Positions 1-5,647 of a DNA stretch of 9,231 nucleotides are shown here, one piece after another. The stretch comes from Chloroflexota bacterium. Lineage in GTDB: Bacteria; Chloroflexota; Dehalococcoidia; Lucifugimonadales; Australimonadaceae. The notes beneath the pieces were generated by a model, which did not search any database, was not told the origin of the DNA, and was given only the letters and a program-made list of their open reading frames with translations. The first letter of the stretch is position 1; each line of letters starts with the position of its first letter. The translations under genes were made by a program, and so were the position numbers. The stretch lies in the NCBI GenBank assembly GCA_026713505.1, contig JAPOOH010000249.1, positions 1 through 9,231 of the forward strand, in the 5' to 3' direction.

Positions 1-88
1 CCCACAGGGGCATGGCGTTGCGGTTGCGCACCTCCTGCAACAGCAGGTCCATGTCCTCGATGCGGCTCTCACTCGCGCTGTTGGTCAT
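1..88 (-). CDS. N-terminal fragment of an unidentified protein, possibly cupin/gentisate dioxygenase-like
   Basis: The first 29 codons of a minus-strand gene are visible; the rest lies beyond the left edge. The start is supported by a strong Shine-Dalgarno (GGAGGTGA) just upstream. The visible peptide is polar and has no signal peptide or membrane segment, so the product is probably cytosolic. It contains LLQEVRNRNAMPLW, which resembles the 'acidic helix then xPLW' opening of gentisate 1,2-dioxygenase-like cupins. That is a resemblance over about 14 residues only, so the family assignment is a weak inference. It lies 50 bp downstream of the MFS transporter gene on the same strand, so the two are probably co-transcribed. 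Reality of the coding start is fairly secure; function is not. Confidence 0.6.
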   Translation of the reverse strand, partial: MTNSASESRIEDMDLLLQEVRNRNAMPLW

Positions 89-91
89 CGC

Positions 92-99
92 TCACCTCC
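92..99 (-). promoter_or_regulatory. Shine-Dalgarno site for the left-edge gene
   Basis: On the minus strand this reads GGAGGTGA, with the GGAGG core six bases from the ATG at 88-86. It fixes the start of the partial gene and shows that this gene is translated from its own site rather than relying on the upstream MFS gene. Confidence 0.75.
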
Positions 100-138
100 G
101 CAGGTTGCCGCAACGGTACGTCGCACGCAGGGCTGGGG

Positions 139-1365
139 TCAAACGGACGAAATGCCCTCGGGCTCACCACGCGTGAGCAGGTAGGCGTTGATCGCCAGCG
201 CGCAGATGACCGTGATCAGTGCGACACCGGCCATCATGACGAATACCCACTGCACCCCCGGCCCGTCCGCCAGCAGCCCGCCGCCGACGCCCGCGAGCGC
301 ACCGATGCCAAAGCCCGTAAGCGAAGTGAGCGCGTACGCGCGCCCCTGCAGCCGCTCAGCAGCGTAGTCCGAGATCATCGCGACGGCTGTCGGCTGGGCC
401 AGGAAGTTGAAGAACACGAACACAGACGCGCCGATGAGCAGGATCCAGCCGTCCCACGCGGCCATCACGAGCAGCGGGGGTATCGTGAGCGCGGCCGCCG
501 GAACGAGCAGCCGCTCGCGCCGGAAGCGCTCGCCTATCTCGCCGCCGGCGTACTGCCCGGCGACTCCGAACAGGAGCGCGATCGTGGCCGCCGCTCCACC
601 GATGACCACCGGTTCGAAACCGAAGACGTCGAAGCCCAGATTCTCACCCAGGTGCAGCGGGAGGAAGAGCGTGAGCCCCCGGAAGATGAACCCGAAGCAC
701 GCGTTGATGACGAACATCAGCACGAGCGGCACGAGCAGGCTCCGGGCACGCAAGCTTGGACGCGGACGCTGTGCGGACGGGTCCCCGCTGTCCGGCGGCG
801 ACCGGAACGCCGTGACCGAAACGACGAGCGAAAGCACGGCGAAGACGAGGAATGCGCCGCGCCAGTTCCACGCTCCGGCGATGGCCGCCGCGATCAACGG
901 CGCAAGCGCCGTCCCCAGGTTGCCGCCGGCGCCGTGGATGCCCAGCGCCCGCGCGCGGCTCCGCACGCTCCGGCTGATGACGGACAGCCCCGCGGGATGG
1001 TACAGCCCGCCGAGTATCCCCATGAGCACGAGCGCGGCGCCGAGCACGCCGACATTCGGAGATGCCGCCGCGAGCAGCGCGGCAACGCCGCCTCCGCCGA
1101 TGGAGAGCGCGACCGTGCGCTGCGAGCCAAGCCGGTCTGCCATGGCTCCGGCGGGCAGCGCAGCGAACGCGTAGGCCAGCGACGTGGCGGCACCCAGGGC
1201 GCCGAGCGCCGCCACCGTGACGCCGAACTCCAGGGCGACGACGATGAGCACCGCGCCGTAGACAAGCTCCACGGCGTGGTTCAGCCCATGTGCGACGCTG
1301 GTTGACGCGACGATGCGGCGTTCCTCCAGCGTCATGCGGCCTGCGGTGTCGGAATAGGCGGCCAT
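139..1365 (-). CDS. MFS transporter, fosmidomycin-resistance (Fsr)-like
   Basis: A 408-residue inner-membrane protein with about 12 hydrophobic segments split 6+6 by a Pro/Arg-rich central loop (residues about 188-209). MFS motif A is seen as GAMADRLGSQR (73-83) in the loop after TM2. The stretch LYHPAGLSVISRSVRSRARA (121-140) followed by GIHGAGGNLGTALAP (142-156) matches the 'HPxG...GxxxxxGNLGxALxP' signature of Fsr-like major facilitators, which export drugs or metabolites by proton antiport. Substrate is not predictable. Length is normal for the family. The ATG at 1365 has only a weak upstream site (GGGCGGG); Met11 is an alternative start with no better site. It is divergent from the ABC-type operon and upstream of the partial left-edge gene on the same strand. 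No convincing promoter of its own was found. Confidence 0.9.
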   Translation of the reverse strand: MAAYSDTAGRMTLEERRIVASTSVAHGLNHAVELVYGAVLIVVALEFGVTVAALGALGAATSLAYAFAALPAGAMADRLGSQRTVALSIGGGGVAALLAAASPNVGVLGAALVLMGILGGLYHPAGLSVISRSVRSRARALGIHGAGGNLGTALAPLIAAAIAGAWNWRGAFLVFAVLSLVVSVTAFRSPPDSGDPSAQRPRPSLRARSLLVPLVLMFVINACFGFIFRGLTLFLPLHLGENLGFDVFGFEPVVIGGAAATIALLFGVAGQYAGGEIGERFRRERLLVPAAALTIPPLLVMAAWDGWILLIGASVFVFFNFLAQPTAVAMISDYAAERLQGRAYALTSLTGFGIGALAGVGGGLLADGPGVQWVFVMMAGVALITVICALAINAYLLTRGEPEGISSV

Positions 1366-1405
1366 CCCGCCCAGTATGCCATGAGACGGAGCGGAACGGG
1401 CATGG

Positions 1406-1440
1406 GAAGGCCTGGGGGGCCTTCAGGGTGCGCGGCCTTC
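1406..1440. repeat. Inverted repeat with two alternative right arms in the divergent intergenic region
   Basis: GAAGGCC (1406-1412) is followed after TGGGG by its perfect complement GGCCTTC (1418-1424), and the same GGCCTTC recurs at 1434-1440. The left arm can therefore pair with either right arm. It lies between the MFS start and the plus-strand promoter, so it could be an operator or part of the MFS 5' leader. No T-run follows on either strand, so it is not an obvious intrinsic terminator. Seven-base arms are short and could arise by chance in GC-rich DNA. Confidence 0.45.
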
Positions 1441-1471
1441 TCCTGGCACCATAGGGAATAATGACGTGCGG

Positions 1472-1501
1472 TTGACTTTGCTCAGGGTTGAGTGTTAGCG
1501 T
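1472..1501 (+). promoter_or_regulatory. Candidate sigma70-type promoter of the transporter/cupin operon
   Basis: TTGACT (1472-1477) is a 5/6 match to the -35 consensus. Eighteen bases later TAGCGT (1496-1501) fits the TANNNT -10 form common in high-GC bacteria. Predicted transcription starts near 1508, giving a leader of about 75-120 nt before the lipoprotein start. The -35/spacer/-10 layout is the same as the one seen at 6798-6827 in this window. The -10 is weak, so this is a candidate only. Confidence 0.45.
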
Positions 1502-1537
1502 CCGCGCGCTTGCATATCCAATGCGATAGTGCAGCGT

Positions 1538-1561
1538 CTTTCCGCGACGATTTGCGGAAAG
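1538..1561 (+). promoter_or_regulatory. Leader stem-loop upstream of the lipoprotein gene
   Basis: CTTTCCGC (1538-1545) and GCGGAAAG (1554-1561) form a perfect 8-bp stem with an 8-nt loop (GACGATTT). It lies inside the predicted 5' leader, eight bases before the first GGAGG at 1570. It could be an mRNA-stabilising leader hairpin, a protein-binding site, or a DNA operator. There is no U-tract, so it is not an intrinsic terminator. No known riboswitch consensus was recognised. Confidence 0.5.
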
Positions 1562-1569
1562 CGGAAGTT

Positions 1570-1619
1570 GGAGGCAAAGCCATGGGCGCACTTCATCGAA
1601 GAAGCGACAAATTGGGAGG
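1570..1619 (+). promoter_or_regulatory. Two Shine-Dalgarno sites serving two in-frame starts of the lipoprotein gene
   Basis: GGAGG (1570-1574) stands seven bases before an ATG at 1582, and GGGAGG (1614-1619) stands seven bases before an in-frame ATG at 1627. The second gives a conventional lipoprotein signal peptide (charged n-region MRARSSLKW, then hydrophobic core, then Cys). The first would add 15 mostly polar residues (MGALHRRSDKLGGSA). I chose 1627 because the signal peptide length is then normal, but both sites are good. Confidence 0.7.
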
Positions 1620-1626
1620 CTCGGCT

Positions 1627-2949
1627 ATGCGTGCACGAAGCAGTCTGAAGTGGATGTGGCCAGTCCTGGCCTCATTGGGGCTCTTGGTTGGCCTCGCGGT
1701 CTGCGGGTCTGAAGACCCCACGCCGACGCCCACTCCAACGCCGACGCCAACGCCGGCGCCCGCCGCGGCGGCAACGGCTGAGCCGGCAGCGCCAACGGCT
1801 GCTCCCGATCCCACGCCGACGCCGGACACCTCGTTCGAGGCGCAGTGGGCACAGCTCATCGCGGATGCCCAGGCCGAGGGTGAACTCGTGCTCAGCCTGG
1901 GCGGCACCGACTCGCGGCACATCCGGGACACACTCACGGAGTTCGGGAAGAAGTTCGACATCAGGATGATTGCCAGCACGGGCAGCGGCAGCGCCAACAC
2001 GACCCGCATCCTGGCAGAGCGCGCCCGTGGACGCTACACCGCCGACTACAACCTGGCGGGAACCTCGTCGACGCAGCGGATGATCGAGGCGAACGCCCTG
2101 GTGCCCGTCGAGCCGTTGATCGTCGACCCGACGATCCTGAACCGCACTCCGGAGCACTGGCACCTCTCACCGAAGGTGTGGTGGTCCGACGTCGACAACC
2201 TGTACTCGATGGCAGACCAGCTCAATATCGCCAACTTCGAGGACCTCTGGTACAACACCGACAGGTTGAGCGAGGCGGAAGCGGCCCAGATCACATCGTG
2301 GTGGGACATCGCCGACCCGAAGTGGGCCGGCGAGATCGCCATGGCCGGCTACGCAACGCGGGGCAGCGGCGCGACCGGACGCGTACGCATCCACCTGGGC
2401 CTGGGCCAGGAGTACTGGGAAGCGGTCACGAGGAACGCAGCCGAGGGCAACCACGTCCTGGACTTCTCTGACTACCGGGGCTGCGCTGAGCTGGTGGCCC
2501 GCGGCGCCGTGACCTTCGGTTTCGGCTGCGACAGAGAGATACGTCCGCTGGCCGAGTCCGGCCTGCCCCTGAAGGCGATCACGGACACGATGGTCATGGA
2601 GGAAGGCCTGTCGGCAGAGGTCGGCGGGACCGGGTCAGTGATCGACCAGGCGCCTCACCCGAGGGCGGCGCAGCTCTTCGTGAACTGGTGGTACAGCCAG
2701 GACGGCATGGAGACGGACGTCAACTTCACGCGCAACTTCGCGCCGGCTCCCAAACTGCGCTCGGACGTCGGACAAGGCAAGGTCCCGGACGCTGAATGGA
2801 ACCGCGTGGGGCAACTGCAGAGCCTGCTCGACAGGGACGCTGTGTTCGTTATCGACCAGGGCAGCGATGTGTTCGAGGAAGCCCGGGCTACGTCGCTCGA
2901 GTACATGCAGGCGCTCTACAACGAGCTGGGCATCGTGTTCACGCCGTAG
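1627..2949 (+). CDS. ABC transporter substrate-binding lipoprotein (family 1/iron-type extracellular solute-binding protein)
   Basis: A 440-residue exported lipoprotein that should capture a ligand outside the membrane and pass it to the permease encoded next. The signal peptide is n-region residues 1-10, hydrophobic core 12-25, and probable lipidated Cys26 in LAVC-GS; valine before the cysteine is unusual. A linker of six Pro-Thr pairs and Ala/Pro-rich sequence (31-68) tethers the domain. The folded part begins near residue 70 with FEAQWAQLIADAQAEGELVL, the usual opening of FbpA/AfuA-like binding proteins; TGSGSANTTRILAERARG (118-135) is the usual ligand-side loop. ARGAVTFGFGC (291-301) and the Trp-rich RAAQLFVNWWYS region (346-357) are typical of the C-lobe. 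Conserved iron-binding tyrosines cannot be assigned, so iron, a polyamine, thiamine or an organic acid all remain possible. First gene of the operon; strong ribosome binding site. Confidence 0.9.
   Translation: MRARSSLKWMWPVLASLGLLVGLAVCGSEDPTPTPTPTPTPTPAPAAAATAEPAAPTAAPDPTPTPDTSFEAQWAQLIADAQAEGELVLSLGGTDSRHIRDTLTEFGKKFDIRMIASTGSGSANTTRILAERARGRYTADYNLAGTSSTQRMIEANALVPVEPLIVDPTILNRTPEHWHLSPKVWWSDVDNLYSMADQLNIANFEDLWYNTDRLSEAEAAQITSWWDIADPKWAGEIAMAGYATRGSGATGRVRIHLGLGQEYWEAVTRNAAEGNHVLDFSDYRGCAELVARGAVTFGFGCDREIRPLAESGLPLKAITDTMVMEEGLSAEVGGTGSVIDQAPHPRAAQLFVNWWYSQDGMETDVNFTRNFAPAPKLRSDVGQGKVPDAEWNRVGQLQSLLDRDAVFVIDQGSDVFEEARATSLEYMQALYNELGIVFTP
1717..1752 (+). repeat. Pro-Thr codon repeat encoding the lipoprotein linker
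   Basis: Six CCN-ACN hexamers encode residues 31-42 (PT x6) directly after the lipidated cysteine region. Third-base variation (CCC, CCG, CCA; ACG, ACT) breaks the DNA repeat, so replication slippage should be limited. Such Thr-Pro linkers are common in Chloroflexota lipoproteins and probably act as a flexible spacer from the membrane. Confidence 0.85.
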
Positions 2950-2965
2950 AGAACGATAAGGCACG

Positions 2966-3006
2966 ACGGCGGCCGGGAAGTGAGGAATACACTTCTCGAC
3001 CGCCGT
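2966..3006 (+). promoter_or_regulatory. Strong intercistronic stem-loop between binding protein and permease
   Basis: ACGGCGGCCGGGAAGTG (2966-2982) pairs with CACTTCTCGACCGCCGT (2990-3006): 17 positions with one C/A mismatch and one G-U wobble, closed by a 7-nt loop (AGGAATA). It starts 17 bases after the binding-protein stop. No U-tract follows, so complete termination is unlikely. In many ABC operons a hairpin here protects the upstream mRNA from 3' exonucleases and gives excess binding protein over permease; that role is inferred from position. Confidence 0.75.
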
Positions 3007-3012
3007 GATGCA

Positions 3013-3037
3013 GGCCCGGCGCACGATGCGGCGGGCC
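3013..3037 (+). promoter_or_regulatory. Second intercistronic stem-loop before the permease gene
   Basis: GGCCCG (3013-3018) pairs with CGGGCC (3032-3037) and, inside a single G/G mismatch, CGCA (3020-3023) pairs with TGCG (3027-3030) across a CGA triloop. It begins six bases after the first hairpin ends and lies about 40 bases before the permease ATG. Together the two fill most of the 128-bp gap. No U-tract follows. Confidence 0.6.
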
Positions 3038-3077
3038 CAGCGCGAGGAACACCAGGAACCAAGGACCAGAGCAGGCC

Positions 3078-4871
3078 ATGATATCGGGCACCACGACCGC
3101 ACCTCTCTCTGTCCTCAGAACATTTCTGCGGGCAGAGATGGGCACGTTCATCATGGCGCTGGTTATCATCTCGCTCAGCGTCTACCTGATCCTCCCGATG
3201 CTGATCCTCTTCTGGTTCAGCTTCGACGTCTCTTCGAACGTCCTCATCCCGCCCCGTGAGTGGGGCATCAGCAATTGGACGGGCGCCTGGGTGGACCCGC
3301 GCATACCGCAGGCGTTACTGAACTCCTTCCTCGTCTGGTTCTTCGTGATGATCATCGCGTTCCCCATCTCCGTGGCGATCGCGATGATCCTCGCCCGGAC
3401 CAAGATCCCCTTCTCCCACGGACTGGAGTTCTTCTTCTGGATCGCCTACATGTTCCCCGCCCTTGCAAGCACCATCGGCTGGATGATGATGCTCGCCCCC
3501 TCCACCGGATTCCTGAACGTGGCGCTGGCCACGCTGCCCTTCATCGACGAAGGGCCCTTCAACATCTTCAGCCTGGAGGGGATCGTCTTTGCGAGGATCA
3601 TGGCGGACGGGATCGCCTACAAGGTGATCCTGTTTACGCCCGCCTTCCGCAACATGGACCAGGCGCTCGAGGAAGCGGGGCGCGTCTCAGGCGCTTCCAA
3701 GCTCGGCACGATCATGAAGGTGACGCTGCCGGTGATGGCCTCACCGCTGATCCTGGTGTTCGCGCTGCACCTCATCCGCGTGTTCCAGGGGTTCGAGACG
3801 GAGTGGCTGCTTGGTGCGCGATGGGGGTTCTACGTCTACTCCACTCTCATCTACCTGCAGACGTCGCAGTTCCTGTACGGTCAGGCCGTGGTCGTGGCAA
3901 GCCTGACGCTCTTGATCATAGGGTTCATCTTCCCCCTGCAGCGCTGGGTAACCCGGCGCCGCCACTACACCACGATAACCGGCAGGTTCAGCCCCGGCCT
4001 GATCGACCTGGGCGGATGGAAGTGGGTCTTCTTCGGATCGATCCTCCTGCTGCTCATCCTGCTCACGGCGCTGCCGATCCTGGTGCTGATCATCGGGAGC
4101 TTCATGAACCATGTGGGCTTCTTCAACGCCACGCCCACCTGGACCCTGGACCACTGGCACAGGGTCTTCAACGACGAACTATTCTTCATCGGGCTGCGTA
4201 CCACGCTGACGCTTGCCATCGTTGCGGGTATCGGCAGTCCCCTGCTCTTTTCGGTCATCGCCTACCTCATCGTGCGCAGTAAGTGGCGGTTGAGGTCGTC
4301 GCTGGACTCGATCATCTGGGTGTCGGCGGCCTTCCCAGGCATACTGTCGGCGTTAGGCTTGTTGATGCTCTTCTTGAGCGTGCCGGGACTCAATTGGCTA
4401 TACGGCTCCATCTGGGCGCTCGTCATCGTCGTGATCATCTCGGGCAACACCACGGGCACGAACATCTTCAAGGGCGTGCTGGTGCAGGTGGGGGCGGACC
4501 TGGAAGAGGCCTCCCGCGTTTCAGGGGCCGGATGGTTCCGCACCTACTTCCGCATCGTCATCCCTGTCCTCATGCCGACGATGGTGCTGATCGGGATGTT
4601 GAATTTCATCTCAGCCGCGAACACGACCTCCAGCATCATCCTTCTCTCCTCTCGGGAGACGGTAACCCTCTCGCTCATAGCACTGGAGTGGGGAGGGGCT
4701 GACGTCGGCCAGGTAGAGGCGGCGGGAATCGTAACGCTGGTCATCATGGCCATGACGATAGGCGTGGCGCTCGTGATGCGGTCGTTCGCGCTGCGGGTGG
4801 GACTACGGCAGGACATGCGTGCCCGCGATGTTCAGGGCCAGCCCATCACCGCGGCAGGGAGAGCGCAATGA
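3078..4871 (+). CDS. Fused two-domain ABC transporter permease (FbpB/ThiP type)
   Basis: A 597-residue inner-membrane protein made of two binding-protein-dependent permease units in tandem, about twice the size of a single permease, as in FbpB/SfuB and ThiP. Each half carries an EAA loop that docks the ATPase: EEAGRVSGASKLGTIMKVTLP at 198-218 (key residues E198, G206) and EEASRVSGAGWFRTYFRIVIP at 476-496 (E476, G484). Hydrophobic helices flank both loops (23-50, 80-106, 115-140, 220-235, 268-287 in the first half; 316-341, 372-398, 410-434, 443-456, 497-520, 545-568 in the second). A charged linker at 289-313 joins the halves. The ATG at 3078 has only a distant AAGGA (3061-3065), and Met21 (3138) is an alternative. 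No ATPase gene accompanies it. The stop overlaps the start of the next small ORF (ATGA). Confidence 0.93.
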   Translation: MISGTTTAPLSVLRTFLRAEMGTFIMALVIISLSVYLILPMLILFWFSFDVSSNVLIPPREWGISNWTGAWVDPRIPQALLNSFLVWFFVMIIAFPISVAIAMILARTKIPFSHGLEFFFWIAYMFPALASTIGWMMMLAPSTGFLNVALATLPFIDEGPFNIFSLEGIVFARIMADGIAYKVILFTPAFRNMDQALEEAGRVSGASKLGTIMKVTLPVMASPLILVFALHLIRVFQGFETEWLLGARWGFYVYSTLIYLQTSQFLYGQAVVVASLTLLIIGFIFPLQRWVTRRRHYTTITGRFSPGLIDLGGWKWVFFGSILLLLILLTALPILVLIIGSFMNHVGFFNATPTWTLDHWHRVFNDELFFIGLRTTLTLAIVAGIGSPLLFSVIAYLIVRSKWRLRSSLDSIIWVSAAFPGILSALGLLMLFLSVPGLNWLYGSIWALVIVVIISGNTTGTNIFKGVLVQVGADLEEASRVSGAGWFRTYFRIVIPVLMPTMVLIGMLNFISAANTTSSIILLSSRETVTLSLIALEWGGADVGQVEAAGIVTLVIMAMTIGVALVMRSFALRVGLRQDMRARDVQGQPITAAGRAQ

Positions 4872-4975
4872 GTAGACGTCGACAGACGGACGGACGGGCC
4901 CGCGAGCGCAGGATGCGCGTCGAAGGTTCGCCGCGCCGTCCCCCAGAAACGCATGGAAACCAGGAGGTGCTCTGA
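4868..4975 (+). CDS. 35-codon Arg-rich small ORF coupled to both neighbours
   Basis: ATG at 4868 overlaps the permease stop as ATGA, and the TGA at 4973-4975 overlaps the next gene's start as TGATG. A good ribosome binding site (AGGGAG, 4856-4861) lies six bases before the ATG. The 35-residue product is strongly basic, with 10 arginines (for example MSRRRQ at the start, RERRMR at 13-17 and RRPP at 23-26). It has no hydrophobic segment or cysteine, so it would be cytosolic. I recognise no family. The start site, the site spacing and the overlaps at both ends argue for translation. It may be a small protein acting on the permease or on nucleic acid, or merely a coupling cistron that carries ribosomes to the next gene. 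GC-rich Arg-heavy composition could also arise from noncoding DNA. Confidence 0.5.
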   Translation: MSRRRQTDGRARERRMRVEGSPRRPPETHGNQEVL

Positions 4976-5562
4976 TGAGCAAGGAATTTACTGTCACATG
5001 GTTGCGTTCGAGAAGGCTGCTGGTGAGCGCCGCGGTGCTGCTGCTGCTCGCTGCGGTCGTCATGGCATTGCAACCTGCGTTCCGGGCGAGCGGGGCACCA
5101 GACGCGGCATCGAGGGCCCAGATGATGGAGGAAGGGTCGAAGGCCAGTGTCGTCTTCGAGATACATCCCACCTTCATCAAGTACCCGGAGGGGCGCATAC
5201 GCGACCACGGCGTGTGGTTCGTCGGCGCGGGGCTTCAGCCCGAACAGGAAGTCAAGATCCGCATGGTCTGGGGCGCCGCAGGGATAGAGAACGACATCAC
5301 CTCCGTCCTGGACGTAGGGTTCGATGAAGACCTCGGCGGGCTCTTCGCCAACGTCCACGGAGCGTTCGTGGTGGCGTTCGAGCGCGGGTTCAGGGGCGCG
5401 GCATCCGACTTCGTGTTCTACGGCGAGTGGGAGGCCGTCTCGTTCCGCCTCCATGACGCCATCACCGACGAGTTGCTGGCGGTTGCTCCCGCCGTCCTCT
5501 GCGGTCCCGCCCTGGAGGAGCCGTGGTGCAACGTCTCCTCTGAGCTGGTGCCCATCGAATAA
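4975..5562 (+). CDS. Membrane-anchored or secreted protein of unknown function
   Basis: 195 residues. The N-terminus has a basic stretch (residues 10-14, LRSRR) followed by a hydrophobic segment (15-33), so it is either a single-pass membrane anchor with an outside domain or an uncleaved signal peptide; an A-x-A-like site is not clear. The outer domain (about 56-195) looks beta-rich, with VGAGLQPEQEVKIRMVWG (83-100) resembling the strand pattern of Ig-like/IPT domains; this is inference from pattern only. Cys176 and Cys185 near the C-terminus could form a disulfide outside the cell. The start has a near-perfect AGGAGGT site (4962-4968) and overlaps the small-ORF stop. Its place after the permease suggests an accessory role in the uptake system. 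I do not recognise the family. Confidence 0.8.
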   Translation: MSKEFTVTWLRSRRLLVSAAVLLLLAAVVMALQPAFRASGAPDAASRAQMMEEGSKASVVFEIHPTFIKYPEGRIRDHGVWFVGAGLQPEQEVKIRMVWGAAGIENDITSVLDVGFDEDLGGLFANVHGAFVVAFERGFRGAASDFVFYGEWEAVSFRLHDAITDELLAVAPAVLCGPALEEPWCNVSSELVPIE

Positions 5563-5582
5563 GTGGCGGGAAGACAGATCGT

Positions 5583-5615
5583 TACCGGGGGCTGGCGCAT
5601 AGCCCGCCTCCGGTA
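5583..5615 (+). promoter_or_regulatory. Intercistronic stem-loop before the bicupin gene
   Basis: TACCGGGGGCTGGC (5583-5596) pairs with GCCCGCCTCCGGTA (5602-5615): 14 positions with one T/C mismatch and one G-U wobble, loop GCATA. It occupies the middle of the 85-bp gap. No U-tract follows, so it is more likely a processing or stability element, or a weak pause, than a terminator. Confidence 0.65.
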
Positions 5616-5647
5616 GAGCGCAGGACAGAAGAGCAGGAGGGACCACG

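Noticed and set aside
1448..1453. TATGGT on the minus strand as a -10 for the MFS gene
   Set aside because: No matching -35 was found at 16-19 bases, so the evidence is too thin to annotate.
1492..1626. A GTG at 1492 as an earlier start of the lipoprotein gene
   Set aside because: It lies upstream of the predicted transcription start, has no ribosome site, and would add 45 residues before a normal signal peptide.
1717..1752. Pro-Thr repeat as a phase-variable slippage tract
   Set aside because: Third-base variation interrupts the hexamers, and any hexamer gain or loss stays in frame.
2966..3037. The gap hairpins as intrinsic terminators
   Set aside because: No U-tract follows either stem and the downstream permease belongs with the upstream binding protein.
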